Source: Balanoglossus misakiensis (taxonomy: Eukaryota; Hemichordata). From it: DNA of 64,000 nucleotides. Where the stretch lies: positions 186,001-250,000 of the forward strand of contig JBECUI020000024.1 of NCBI GenBank assembly GCA_040954595.2, written 5' to 3'. The translations under genes and the position numbers were made by a program. Of the stretch, positions 10,964 to 22,200 are shown one piece after another (the first letter of the stretch is position 1; each line of letters begins with the position of its first letter). A model generated the notes under the pieces. It was not told the DNA's origin. It saw only the letters and a program-made list of their open reading frames with translations, and ran no database searches.

Positions 10964-13767
10964 GGAAGTTTCTTGTCGCTGTTCAACCAATGTAGGACTA
11001 TTTGACTATCAGACCACAGAATTTTCTCTGTGATGCGAATTTTGCCTTGTAGGGAGTTTGAGACGAATTGCAACAGCCTTGCACCGATTGGCGTGGATTG
11101 AGCGGACTCGAGAGGGGTTTTCACGACTGCGTTTAAAATGAATGGCGAGCAAACTGCACCGAATAGAACTACTTTGAAGCGATATGTTTTGAAGTCGCTT
11201 TCCGGGTCTGTCGGATCAGACAACCACAAAAAATTCGTAAATTGACGATCGCTTTCGTCAAGTCGAACATGTAGAAAATCCTTTTCTATGTCACTCGTAA
11301 AGGCAAAGCGGTTTGCGCGAAACCGAAGTAGAATTTGTGTGAGGTCGTTGAGCAGAGGTGGGCCGGTTTGTAAGCAGTCATTCAAACTCGGTGTGTCGGT
11401 AGATTGCCTGCAACTACAATCATACACGATTCTGATTGGCGTAGTGGCTGAATCTTTTTTCATGGGGCGATGGGGCAAGTAGTGACCGGTGCGGCGCGTA
11501 TCCATGTCGCCTGGTACTTCTTCGATGAAATCTCGCGATTCCTGATCAGAAATGATTTTGTCATACGCTTTCAGAATGTCCGGTGAAAGCCTACGCACCA
11601 TAGAACGCGTGCGATTATCAGTGACCCCGTAGTTAGTGGGTAGTGGCGGGTGGTTGGACTTCCATGGCAACTTCGCGATATATGTGCCATTTTCGATGCG
11701 CAAATGTGTGTCTCTGTAATCTTCAAAGGTATTGTTATCCATAGCAGCAGATTGCGAATCGTCTTGAATACCGATTGTCTCGACTCGGAGGTTCCAATAA
11801 TTTTGGAGTTGAATCTCTTCGTCGTGCGTGTTTGAGAGAACATGAAAAATCGTCGCATCGCTATCAGACGAATTTGTCTTGTGAACGGGACCGGACAGTA
11901 TGTAACCGAATTTCGAGCGTACAGCGGTTGGGCCTGGGCCACGAATAACTCGATCTTCGACAAAATCCCAATAGTAGTCCGCGCCTATTAACACGGAAAT
12001 CTCGACCGAATCGGTGTTCGATACCGGGTAAGCAAAGTTTACTCCGCGTAGGTGAGGCAAGTCAGCAACTGATTGCTTGACAAAGTTTTTCATTCGCGTC
12101 GAAATCTGCGGAATGATGAGAACGTTTATCTCTTTCTTTTCGCCGGAAAGCGTGTGCAATGCAATGGTCGCTGCATTGATCGATCTTTGTCGCGGATATT
12201 TGTCACCGAAGGAAGTCAGTCTAATGACCTCGGTACCGGTCGGTTCTAAACCGAGTCTTGTCGCGAAATCTTTGGTCACGAATGAACGCGTCGCGCCTTC
12301 ATCGAATAACACTGTGGCGTCAATTGTCGTTTGAAATTTCGTAGAGACTGGAACGACCGCGGTTTTCAGGAGAATTGGTCCGTTTCTCGCTTTCTCGCGA
12401 CTCGAGTTCTCAGTACGGGCGAACTGAACGTGTGTAGCGGAAGGAGTGCGCGCGTCTTCCGTCGGGGTTTTCGAACTGTCCGAAGCTCGATCAGTATGAA
12501 GCGAGGTATGATGCTTTCTGTTGCATGAACGGCAACTGAATCTCGATTTGCAATCGTGTACTCGATGCCTGCCGAGGCAGTTAAAACAGAGTTTGTCGCG
12601 TTTGACGATGTCAAGACGTTTCTTCTTATCGGTAATGGTTGTGCATTCATTGGCAAAATGTTGCCCTTTGCAAAACGCACACGATTTCGGTTTATTCACC
12701 CTAGCGAAACGGGTTGCGGATCTAGTGTGAAACGCGGCGGTCATCGACGGCTTGCATTCGTCGTATGTAGAATCGCTGTCGGATTCAGCGGTGGAGAGGC
12801 CAGCTTGATGAGCGTCGATTTCTTTGAGAATTGCCTTTCGTAGGTCGCCGAGTTTCCATTCATTATTACCGTGTTCTCGTGCGATTTGTTTGCGAGTGTT
12901 ATCGGGAAGTTTTTCCAAGACTATGGGTACAAGTATATCTCCGTACGCGTCTTCGCTTTTACCGAGAGATTGGAGACCGCGAATATTACTCTCTAGAGTG
13001 TCGTAGAAGTTTCGTAGACTGCTGAGTTCGCCTTCTGGACTCGGCATGTCCCACAGCGATTTCATGTAGGCGCTTATAATCTTGTGTGTTTTGCCATAAC
13101 GTTCGGTGAGAAGTTGAAGCGCGTGTGCGTAGTTCGAACTTGTCAATGACAGACCTTCGATCGATCGAGCGGCTTCGCCTTGAAGCTGTGCGCGTAAGTA
13201 TTGGAATTTCTGGACGTCACCCAGATTCTTGTCGTCGTGGACAGCGGATTTGAACGCGTCGTGGAAACTGACCCATTTGAGAATGTCACCCGAAAAGACG
13301 GGTAGCTGAAGTTTCGGCAAACTTGTAGTTTTCCTTTGAATGGAGGGTGCCGCGGAAGTGATTTCTTCGTGGGAAGATCGGTCGGGCGATGTCGCTCGCG
13401 AATTTCTGTCGACGAATCGGCCGATCTTGAGCTTGCTATCGAAAACTTGATGCAAGTAGTCGTCGGTTTCCTCGATCACGCCTTCGAGGTCGCCTTCGTC
13501 AACGGATTCGATGATCTTCAAGTCTAGGGATGCGAGAATGTCGTATTTCGCGTTTATCACTTCGCGCGTGGTGATGAGGGAATCGAGAGCTTCGATCTTG
13601 TCATCGTTCTCTTCAAATGATGAGATGATATCCTCTGCTTTGTTGAGAAGTCTTGTCATGGATCCACGGTGACCCCTTCGTGTACCTTTCAGCCTGTTGA
13701 GCGAGTTTGCTCCTGGGACCGCCTGAGCGGGTGATGGGTGCTCCTGTTCCTCTGGTTCTGCCATCAT
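10942..13767 (-). CDS. BEL/Pao Gag-protease-RT polyprotein, truncated (941 aa)
   Basis: Gag domain of the DUF1759 type spans residues about 150-310 (core PVFSGDILKWVSFHDAF). Three CCHC-like knuckles follow at about 359-415 (CAFCKGQHFANEC, CFNCLGRHRVHDC, CRSCNRKHH). The protease site is FDEGATRSF near residue 484, the Asp-x-Gly form used by many BEL elements. The reverse transcriptase begins near residue 775, with motif A (SDIEKDFLHVRL) near 828 and motif B (FGAVCSPF) near 875. The catalytic YxDD block is absent: after motif B the frame jumps to the end of RNase H (LWSDSQIVLHWL, about residue 915) and then stops inside the 3' LTR. Integrase is missing. The start is the second of two adjacent ATGs, 32 bases inside the 5' LTR edge. 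Gag and protease look intact, so it may still make particles. It cannot reverse transcribe. Confidence 0.92.
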   Translation of the reverse strand: MMAEPEEQEHPSPAQAVPGANSLNRLKGTRRGHRGSMTRLLNKAEDIISSFEENDDKIEALDSLITTREVINAKYDILASLDLKIIESVDEGDLEGVIEETDDYLHQVFDSKLKIGRFVDRNSRATSPDRSSHEEITSAAPSIQRKTTSLPKLQLPVFSGDILKWVSFHDAFKSAVHDDKNLGDVQKFQYLRAQLQGEAARSIEGLSLTSSNYAHALQLLTERYGKTHKIISAYMKSLWDMPSPEGELSSLRNFYDTLESNIRGLQSLGKSEDAYGDILVPIVLEKLPDNTRKQIAREHGNNEWKLGDLRKAILKEIDAHQAGLSTAESDSDSTYDECKPSMTAAFHTRSATRFARVNKPKSCAFCKGQHFANECTTITDKKKRLDIVKRDKLCFNCLGRHRVHDCKSRFSCRSCNRKHHTSLHTDRASDSSKTPTEDARTPSATHVQFARTENSSREKARNGPILLKTAVVPVSTKFQTTIDATVLFDEGATRSFVTKDFATRLGLEPTGTEVIRLTSFGDKYPRQRSINAATIALHTLSGEKKEINVLIIPQISTRMKNFVKQSVADLPHLRGVNFAYPVSNTDSVEISVLIGADYYWDFVEDRVIRGPGPTAVRSKFGYILSGPVHKTNSSDSDATIFHVLSNTHDEEIQLQNYWNLRVETIGIQDDSQSAAMDNNTFEDYRDTHLRIENGTYIAKLPWKSNHPPLPTNYGVTDNRTRSMVRRLSPDILKAYDKIISDQESRDFIEEVPGDMDTRRTGHYLPHRPMKKDSATTPIRIVYDCSCRQSTDTPSLNDCLQTGPPLLNDLTQILLRFRANRFAFTSDIEKDFLHVRLDESDRQFTNFLWLSDPTDPESDFKTYRFKVVLFGAVCSPFILNAVVKTPLESAQSTPIGARLLQFVSNSLQGKIRITEKILWSDSQIVLHWLNSDKKLPITARIL

Positions 13768-13777
13768 TACCGGAAAA

Positions 13778-13794
13778 TCCTGGTCTCGGCACCA
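13778..13794 (-). promoter_or_regulatory. Candidate tRNA primer-binding site of the BEL/Pao element
   Basis: Read on the minus strand, TGGTGCCGAGACCAGGA starts 4 bases after the 5' LTR end. The leading TGG is expected for complementarity to a tRNA 3' CCA. The priming tRNA was not identified. Confidence 0.55.
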
Positions 13795-13798
13795 AAAA

Positions 13799-14103
13799 TG
13801 TGACGTACTTTACGTCTGGGGTGGATTTATGAACAAGGCTCTGGGGGATGGCAGGGGAAATTACAGGAGCGGGACGCAGCTGTACAACCTTTAAACAGCT
13901 TTTATTAAAGGACACTCAAGAAGTGATTTCACGAGCACAAAACGCCAGCCAAAAAAGTAGCAAATTTTGTTTTGGCGGGAAAGATGTCATTGGGTGATTA
14001 ACTAGGCCTCTGATTGGGCTAAAATACTCAGCTCTGATTGGCTCAAAGTATCCGAGCTGTGATCCTCAAAATGACTCATGGTCAGAGTTTTTAGCATCTC
14101 CGA
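13799..14103 (-). repeat. 5' LTR of the BEL/Pao element
   Basis: On the plus strand it begins TGTGACGTAC and extends about 40 bp beyond the region shared with the 3' LTR, ending at ctccga before satellite resumes. The outer end does not show the usual TG, so the boundary is good to only a few bases. Confidence 0.85.
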
Positions 14104-15402
14104 TAGCTGAAGCCCCGGCACTTTAGAGCGGAAACACGCGTACATTGACCACGATGATCAAGTCAGATCTCCTACGGCTTGGCTCGACTAAAACCCCGGC
14201 ACACTATGACAGACACTAGCGTTCGTTAGCAACGTTGATCAAGTCGGATTTCCTTCGGCCTGGCTCTGCAAAAGACCCGACACTCTAGTACAAAGACGTT
14301 GGCTAAGTCGGGCAAACCGAAGAGGGAAAGTCACAGGGGGTCAACACTCGACATTTGTTCGGGTAGGACTGCATTATTGCCTGTCAATTTATAGAGAAAG
14401 CCCGAATTTAACCAGGGCGTTTCAAACACCGACGTTAGTTGGGGGCACGGCCTGCAGTACTGCCGGGTAAGCTGACATCGGCGTACCGCATATAATGTAG
14501 GGGGGGGGGGAACAGAACGGGTCAATACTACATTTATTAGATATCAGCTAATTTTGGACAATCATCTAAAATCTAAATCATTTTTTCATATTTGGATATC
14601 TGATGATGTATGAAATTTCCATTATATGTAAAAATGGTGCTGATTATATAAAATGCAATCTGAATGAGCTGATTTAATACAAAATTACGTTTTATTCGTT
14701 TTTGCACCTAAAAGGTCATTTTTAGGCAAAACATTCTTTATTTTTTTAATTCGGTGACCTGATCATATATAAAGAATTGCTTGTATGTTAAAAGTTTTTA
14801 TGACTTTTAAAAGCAGTGACACTGGCGGCATTCATCACGAAAATAACAATTTTAGCCACAATTTGGTCAAAATGGTAAATTTTTGAAAATTACAAAAAAA
14901 TACCTGTTTTCTACATTTTCGGAAATCTGATGGAGTATAGAATGCTCGTCGTATGTATATATCGATACAAATTCCACAAAAGACCGTCTAATTTGGCTCA
15001 CTGCAGACAAAATTGCCTTTTACCAAATTGTCCTTGAAAATGTCATTTTTAGAAAAAAAATACAAAAACCTTTGTTCTTCGAATTTGGTGCCCTGATCAT
15101 ATATGACATGTTGATTGTATGTTAAAACTTTCGACCACTCCAAAAATGCAGAGATATTGACGGAATTCAAGAAAAAATAGCCATTTTGGCCATATTTTGA
15201 CAAAAATGGTAATTTTTTAAAAGATCATAAAAAATTAACTCTTTTCTTCATTTTAGGAAATATTATGGAGCATGAAGTGTCGTTCTCTTGTAAAAAGTGC
15301 TGCAAATTCCAGAAAAGGCGGTATAATTTGAATCACCCAAGACAAAATTACCATTTTCGACTTTTTTTCGAAAAATTGTCTTTTTTACAAAATAAATAAG
15401 AA
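14104..15402. repeat. Macrosatellite array, second segment
   Basis: Satellite monomer sequence continues from the BEL insertion (target motif tagctga), with the poly-G tract near 14500 and the AT-rich repeats following. It is cut at aataagaa by the Helentron-like insertion at 15403 and resumes in register at 18802. Confidence 0.9.
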
Positions 15403-17307
15403 TTAAAGCTGCAAGCAGCATTGTCCGGGCCCAAGCTCTATTATCTGATCTGATTATTAGATATGCACATAATTAATGAGTAGAAACATAATGCTGTGTT
15501 TTATCCCATGAAATATCAAGGTTATATCTTTGTTTGGTGTTGATATAGTGTAAAGTAGGTCAAAGGTCACCCAGAGGTCACCCACAATTTGGGCAGAAAA
15601 TTTTGACCCATAGTGGTCCATGTCCAACAAAAACCAGACCTCTAGCCCTTTTGGTTAGCCCGGAATTACGTATGCACATAAATAATGAGTAAAGCAGGTG
15701 TCCCAGGTGACCCAAAACTTTTGCTTTTCATTATGGCCCCATACCTCCAAACGCCAAGGCTGTATCTGCTGTGGATGTCGAGATATGCAAAAGTAGGTCA
15801 AAGGTCATCTGAGGTCACCCAAAATTTGGGCAAAAATTTTGACCCATAGTGGTCCATGTCCAACAAAAACCAGACCTCTAGCCCTTTTGGTTAGCCCGGA
15901 ATTAGTTATGCACATAAATAATGCGTAAAGCAGGTGTCACAGGTGACCCAAAACTTTGGCTTTTCATTATGGCCCCATACCTCCAAATGCCAAGGCTGTA
16001 CCTACTTTGGATGCCGATATATGCAAAAGTAGGTCAAAGGTCACCCGAGGTCACCCAACATTTGTGCAGAAAATTTTGACCCATAGTGGTCCATGTCCAA
16101 CAAAAACCAGACCTCTAGCCATTTTGGTTAGCCCGGAATTAGGTATGCACATAAATAATGAGTAAAGCAGGTGTCACAGGTGACCCAAAACTTTGGCTTT
16201 TCATTATGGCCCCATACCTCCAAACGCCAAGGCTGTATCTGGTGTGGATGTCGAGATATGCAAAAGTAGGTCAAAGGTCACCCGAGGTCACCCAACATTT
16301 GGGCAAAATATTTTGACCCCATACTGGTCCATGTATAACAAAAACAAAACCTCTAGGTCTATTGGTTCATCTGTAATTAGGTATATGCATATTTAATGAG
16401 GTCAGCAGAGGTCAAAGGGGTCATGAAAAGTAGCAAAATTTTTTGATCACATACAAATCCACATACATCAAAAACCAAACTTATAGCCCTATTGGTTAGC
16501 CTGGAATTAGATATGCAGAAAAATGATGCGTCAAAAGTAGGTCAAAGGTCATTGCCAAAATTACCAAAATATTTATAGGTTATTCTTGTCATATGATGAT
16601 TCATATCCATAAAAAGAATTTCTGTGCTATCAATTTTTAGGCTAGAAAAGGAATTTTTACTTTTTAATCGTTTTTCACAAAATCCAATATGGCCGCCATA
16701 ATCTTCGACCAATCACATTCCCCTTCGCAAACTTGATAGACATCTGTTTAATGACCACACACACCAAATCTTGTGACTCGGTTATCGCCCGTTCTGGAGG
16801 AGAAGATTTTTGAAGTTTTACTATGGTTTTTCGAAAATCCAATATGGCCGCCATAATCTTCGACCAATCACAATGATCTTCGCAAACTTGATAGACATCA
16901 GTTAGGTGACCACATACCCCAAACGGCGTGACTCGGTTATCGCCGGTTCTGGAGAAGAAGATTTTTGAAATTTTGACCAGATTTCAGAAAAACAACTGTA
17001 GCAAAAAAACTGCAACATTGACAGCAAAATATCCAATCACAAAAATGATGGGCAGAGGGTATACTACCAGCACGCCAAATCTGAACTCGATCTGACTTGT
17101 AGTTTCTGAGATCTGAGATTTGCATTTTTTCAGAAAATCCAATATGGCCGCCAGGTCACGTGACTAATTAAGTATTCACAAGTCACTGCACATCTACTCA
17201 TTGACCTTGACCACTGTAGCAAGTTTGAGAACTGTACCTGCAGCGGTGTCTGAGATCTAGAGCGCGAAAGAAGTGAACCAAGAATAAAGAAAGAAAGAAA
17301 GAAAGAA
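15403..17307 (+). mobile_element. Helitron/Helentron-like non-autonomous element, copy 1 of a head-to-tail pair
   Basis: It starts ttaaagctgcaagcagc, a short palindrome (GCTGC-aa-GCAGC), followed by CGGGCCCAAGC. It contains four tandem repeats of about 237 bp, each with a perfect AGGTCAAAGGTCA (15557, 15795, 16031, 16268), then a region with duplicated 'aatccaatatggccgcc' blocks, and ends in a GAAA microsatellite. It has no 3' hairpin of its own, and a second head follows directly. There is no transposase. The Helentron assignment is inference from end structure and the lack of a target duplication. A SINE or MITE origin is less likely because there is no Pol III box, tail or TIR. Confidence 0.65.
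15557..16551 (+). promoter_or_regulatory. Array of DR1 nuclear-receptor motifs in the satellite-inserted element
   Basis: Perfect AGGTCAAAGGTCA at 15557, 15795, 16031, 16268 and 16539. An imperfect triple half-site lies near 16390. The first four steps are 236-238 bp. Downstream half-sites are often CCCG- or CCAG-spaced AGGTCA. Confidence 0.55.
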
Positions 17308-18801
17308 TTAAAGCTGCAAGCAGCATTGTCCGGGCCCAAGCTCTATTATCTGATCTGATTAGATATGCACATAATTAATGAGTAGAAACATAATGCTGTG
17401 TTTTATCCCATGAAATATCAAGGTTATATCTATGTTTGGTGTTGATATAGTGTTAAGTAGGTCAAAGGTCACCCAGAGGTCACCCACAATTTGGGCAGAA
17501 AATTTTGACTCATAGTGGTCCATGTCCAACAAAAACCAGACCTCTAGCCCTTTTGGTTAGCCCGGAATTAGGTATGCACATAAATAATGAGTTAAGCAGG
17601 TGTCACAGGTGACCCACAACTTTGGCTTTTAATTATGGCCCCATACCTCCCCACGCCAAGGCTGTATATGCTGTGGATGTCGAGATATGCAAAAGTAGGT
17701 CAAAGGTCACCCGAGGTCACCCAACATTTGTGCAAAATATTTTGACCTCATACTGGTCCATGTATAACAAAAACCAAACCTCTAGGTCTATTTGTTCATC
17801 ATTAATTAGGTATGTGCATATTTAATGAGGTCAGCAGAGGTCAAAGGGGTCATGAAAAGTAGCAAATTTTTTTGATCACATACAAATCCACATACATCAA
17901 AAACCAAACTTATAGCCCTATTGGTTAGCCTGGAATTAGATATGCAGAAAAATGAAGCGTCAAAAGTAGGTCAAAGGTCATTGCCAAAATTACCAAAATA
18001 TTTATAGCTAATTCTTGTCATATGATGATTCATATCCATAAAAAGAATTTCTGTGCTATCAATGTTTAGGCTAGAAAGGGAATTTTTACTTTTTAATCGA
18101 TTTTCACAAAATTCAATATGGCCGCCATAATCTTCGACCAATCACATTCCCCTTCGCAAACTTGATAGACATCTGTTTAATGACCACACACACCAAATGT
18201 TGTGACTCGGTAATCGCCCGTTCTGGAGAAGAAGATTTTTGAAGTTTTACTATGGTTTTTCGAAAATCCAATATGGCCGACATAATCTTCGACAAATCAC
18301 AATGATCTTCGCAAACTTGATAGTCATCAGTTAGGTGACCACATACCTCAAATGGCGTGACTCGGTTATCGCCGGTTCTGGAGAAGAAGATTTTTGAAAA
18401 TTTGACCAGATTTCAGAAAAACAACTGTAGCAAAAAAACTGCAACATTGACAGCATAATATCCAATTACAAAAATGATGGGCATAAGGTATACTAGCTGC
18501 ACACCAAATTTGAAGTCAATCTGACTTGTAGTTTCTGAGATCTGAGATTTGCATTTTTTCAGAAAATCCAATATGGCCGCCAGGTCACGTGACTAATTAA
18601 CTATTCACGAGCCACTGCACATCTACTCATTGGCCCCTATCTGCCTACCAAGTTTCAGCCTGGTTGGTGCTGCAGTTTTTGAGATTTAGGTGGCCGAAAA
18701 ATGGAACCAAGAATAAAGAAGGAAAGAAAGAAAGAAAGAAAGACTGAAAAACCCCAACGAAACCAATAGGGCCCAAGCGCTGGTATGCGCTTGGGCCCTA
18801 A
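17308..18801 (+). mobile_element. Helentron-like element, copy 2 with 3' hairpin
   Basis: A second head (ttaaagctgcaagcagc) repeats the body of copy 1 with fewer 237-bp units (AGGTCAAAGGTCA at 17459, 17697 and 17968). It ends in a 12-bp-stem hairpin and CCCTAA. The satellite is split as aagaa^taaattc with nothing duplicated, so insertion was between A and T without a target duplication, as Helitron-type elements do. Confidence 0.65.
18769..18798 (+). terminator. 3' hairpin of the Helentron-like element
   Basis: Perfect 12-bp inverted repeat (GGGCCCAAGCGC / GCGCTTGGGCCC) with a 6-base loop, 3 bases before the element end. The same GGGCCCAAGC appears near the 5' end, giving the asymmetric inverted repeat typical of Helentrons. 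By analogy with Helitrons it would act as the transposition terminator. Confidence 0.7.
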
Positions 18802-19229
18802 TAAATTCTTTTCTTAGTTTCAAACGGGTGGAGATACTTTCCACACGGGTTTTCTAACATTGAATTCCCGTTCATAAACTCAGATTTCATACTGCATAAG
18901 TCGGCTAAAACCCTGACACTCTAGAGCAGAAACAGTTGCACACTGGTAACGTTGAACAAGTCGATTTTTCTACGGCCTGGCTCGGCTAAATCTCCGTCAC
19001 AATATGACAGACACTAGCGTACGTTAGCAACGTTTATCATGTCAGATTTCCTACGGCATGGCTTGGCTAAAGCCCTGGCACTCTAGAGCAGAAACACGCG
19101 TACAGAGACCACGTTGATCTTCTCACATTTCCTTCGGCCTGGCACGGCTGATGCCCCGGCACTATATATAGGACACAGACTGGCGTAAGTTAACAAAGGT
19201 AATCACGTCGGGTTTCCTACGGCCTGGGT

Positions 19230-22200
19230 CAGCTGAAGCCCCGGCACTCTAGAGCAGAAACAGGCGTACATTGACCACGTTGATCAAGTCAGATTTCCTA
19301 CGGCGTGACTCGGCTGGTGCACCGGCTCTATATGACACAGACTGGCGTAAGTTATCAACGGTGATTACGCCGGATTTCCTACGGCCTGGTTTAGCTGAAG
19401 CCCTGGCGCTTTAGAGCGGAAACACGCGTACATTGACCACGATGATCAAGTCAGATCTCCTACGGCCTGGCTCGACTAAAACCCCGGCACACCATGACAG
19501 ACACTAGCGTTCGTTAGCAACGGTGATCAAGTCGGATTTCCTTCGGCCTGGCTCTGCAAAAGACCCGACACTAGTACAAAGACGTTGGCTAAGTCGGGCA
19601 AACCGAAGAGGGAAAGTCACAGCGGGTCAACACTCGACATTTGTTAGGGTAGGACTGCATTATTGCCTGTCAATTTATAGAGAAAGCCCGAATTTAACCA
19701 GGGCGTTTCAAACACCGACGTTAGTTGGGGGCACGGCCTGCAGTACTGCCGGGTAAGCTGACATCGGCGTACCGCATATAATGTAGGGGGGGGGGGGACA
19801 GAACGGTTCAATACTACATTTATTAGATATCAGCTAATTTTGGACAATCATCTAAAATCTAAATCATTTTTTCATATTTGGATATCTGATGATGTATGAA
19901 ATTTCCATTATATGTAAAAATGGTGCTGATTATAAAAAATGCACTCTGAATGAGCTGATTTAATAGAAAATAGCGTTTTATTCGTTTTTGCACCAAAAAG
20001 GTCATTTTTAGGCAAAACATTCTTTATTTTTTTAATTCGGTGCCCTGATCATATATTAACAATTGCTTGTATGTTAAAAGTTTTTATGACTTTTAAAAGC
20101 AGTGACACTGGCGGCATTCAACACGAAAATAACAATTTTAGCCACAATTTGGTCAAAATGGTAAATTTTTGAAAATTACAAAAAATACATGTTTTGTACA
20201 TTTTCGGAAATCTGATGGAGTATAGAATGCTCTTCTTATGTATATATATATACAAATTCCACAAAAGACTATCTAATTTGGCTCAAGGCAGACAAAATTG
20301 CGTTTTACCAAATTTTCCTTGAAAATGTCATTTTTAGAAAAAAAACTAAAAAAACCTTTGTTCTTCGAATTTGGTGCCCTGATCATATATGACATGTTGA
20401 TTGTATGCTAAAACTTTCGACCACTCCAAAAATGCAGAGACATTGACGGAATTCAAGAAAAATAGCCATTTTGGCCATATTTTGACAAAAATGGTAATTT
20501 TTTAAAAAATCATAAAAAATTAACTCTTTTCTTCATTTTCGGAAATATTATGGAGCATGAAGTGTCGTTCTCTTGTAAAAAGTGCTGCAAATTCCAGAAA
20601 AGGCGGTATAATTTGAATCACCCAAGACAAATTTACCATTTTCGACTTTTTTTCGAAAAATTGTCTTTTTTACAAAAAAAATAAGAATAAATTCTTTTCT
20701 TAGTTTCAAACGGGTAGAGATACTTTCCACACGGGTTTTCTAACATTGGATTCCCGTTCATCAACTCAGATTTCTTACAGCATAAGTCGGCGAAAACCCT
20801 GACACTCTAGAGCAGAAACAGTTGCACACTGGTAACGTTGAATAAGTCGATTTTTCTACGGCCTGGCACGGCTAAATCTCCGTCACAATATGACAAACAC
20901 TAGCGTACGTTAGCAACGGTGATCAAGTCAGATTTTCTACGGCATGGCTTGGATAAAGCCCCGGCACTCTAGAGCAGAAACACGCGTACAGAGACCACGT
21001 TGATCAAGTCTGATCTCCTACGGCTTGGCTCGACTAAAACCCCGGCACACTATGACAGACACTAGCGTTCGTTAGCAACGTTGATCAAGTCAGATTTCCC
21101 ACGGCATGGCTTGGCTAAAGCCCTGGCACTCTAGAGCAGAAACACGTGTACAGAGACCACGTTGATTTACTTACATTTCCTTCGGCCTGGCACGGCTGAT
21201 GCCCCGGCGCTATATATAGGACACAGACTGGCGTAAGTTAACAACGGTAATCACGTCGGGTTTCCTACGGCCTGGCTCAGCTGAAGCCCCGGCACTCTAG
21301 AGCAGAAACAGGCGTACATTGACCACGTTGATCAAGTCAGATTTCCTACGGCGTGACTCGGCTGGTGCACCGGCTCTATATGACACAGACTGGCGTAAGT
21401 TATCAACGGTGATTACGTCGGATTTCCTACGGCCTGGTTTAGCTGAAGCCCCGGCACTTTAGAGCGGAAACACGCGTACATTGACCACGATGATCAAGTC
21501 AGATCTCCTACGGCCTGGCTCGACTAAAACCCCGGCACACCATGACAGACACTAGCGTTCGTTAGCAACAGTGATCAAGTCGGATTTCCTTCGGCCTGGC
21601 TCTGCAAAAGACCCGACACTCTAATACAAAACGTTGGCTAAGTCGGGCAAACCGAAGAGGGAAAGTCACAGCGGGTCAACACTCGACATTTGTTCGGGTA
21701 GGACTGCATTATTGCCTGTCAATTTATAGAGAAAGCCCGAATTTAACCAGGGCGTTTCAAACACCGACGTTAGTAGGGGGCACGGCCTGCAGTACTGCCG
21801 GGTAAGCTGACATCGGCGTACCGCATATAATGTAGGTGGGGGGGGGGACAGAACGGTTCAATACTACATTTATTAGATATCAGCTAATTTTGGACAATCA
21901 TCTAAAATCTAAATCATTTTTTTTTCATATTTGGATATATGATGATGTATGAAATTTCCATTATATGTAAAAATGGTGCTGATTATAAAAAATGCACCCT
22001 GATTTAATACAAAATTACGTTTTATTCGTTTTTGCACCAAAAAGGTCATTTTTAGGCAAAACATTCTTTATTTTATTAATTCGATGACCTGATCATATAT
22101 AAACTATTGCTTGTATGTTAAAAGTTTTTATGACTTTTAAAAGCAGTGACACTGGCGGCATTCAACACGAAAATAACAATTTTAGTCACAATTTGGTCAA

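Larger units (their letters stand above)
10698..14103 (-). mobile_element. BEL/Pao LTR retrotransposon, internally deleted, non-autonomous
   Basis: The element lies on the minus strand between two direct repeats (10698-10963 and 13799-14103). The flanking satellite motif tagctga is present on both sides (10691-10697 and 14104-14110), which gives a 5-7 bp target duplication. The internal region encodes gag, protease and a shortened RT/RNase H. Integrase is missing. The 3' LTR lacks about 40 bp found at the outer end of the 5' LTR, and the coding frame runs straight into it, so a deletion ended in the LTR. Confidence 0.9.

Noticed and set aside
15403-18801. CRISPR array or SINE cluster
   Set aside because: Repeats of about 237 bp without spacers of uniform size are not CRISPR. 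No Pol III promoter boxes or tRNA-like head were seen.
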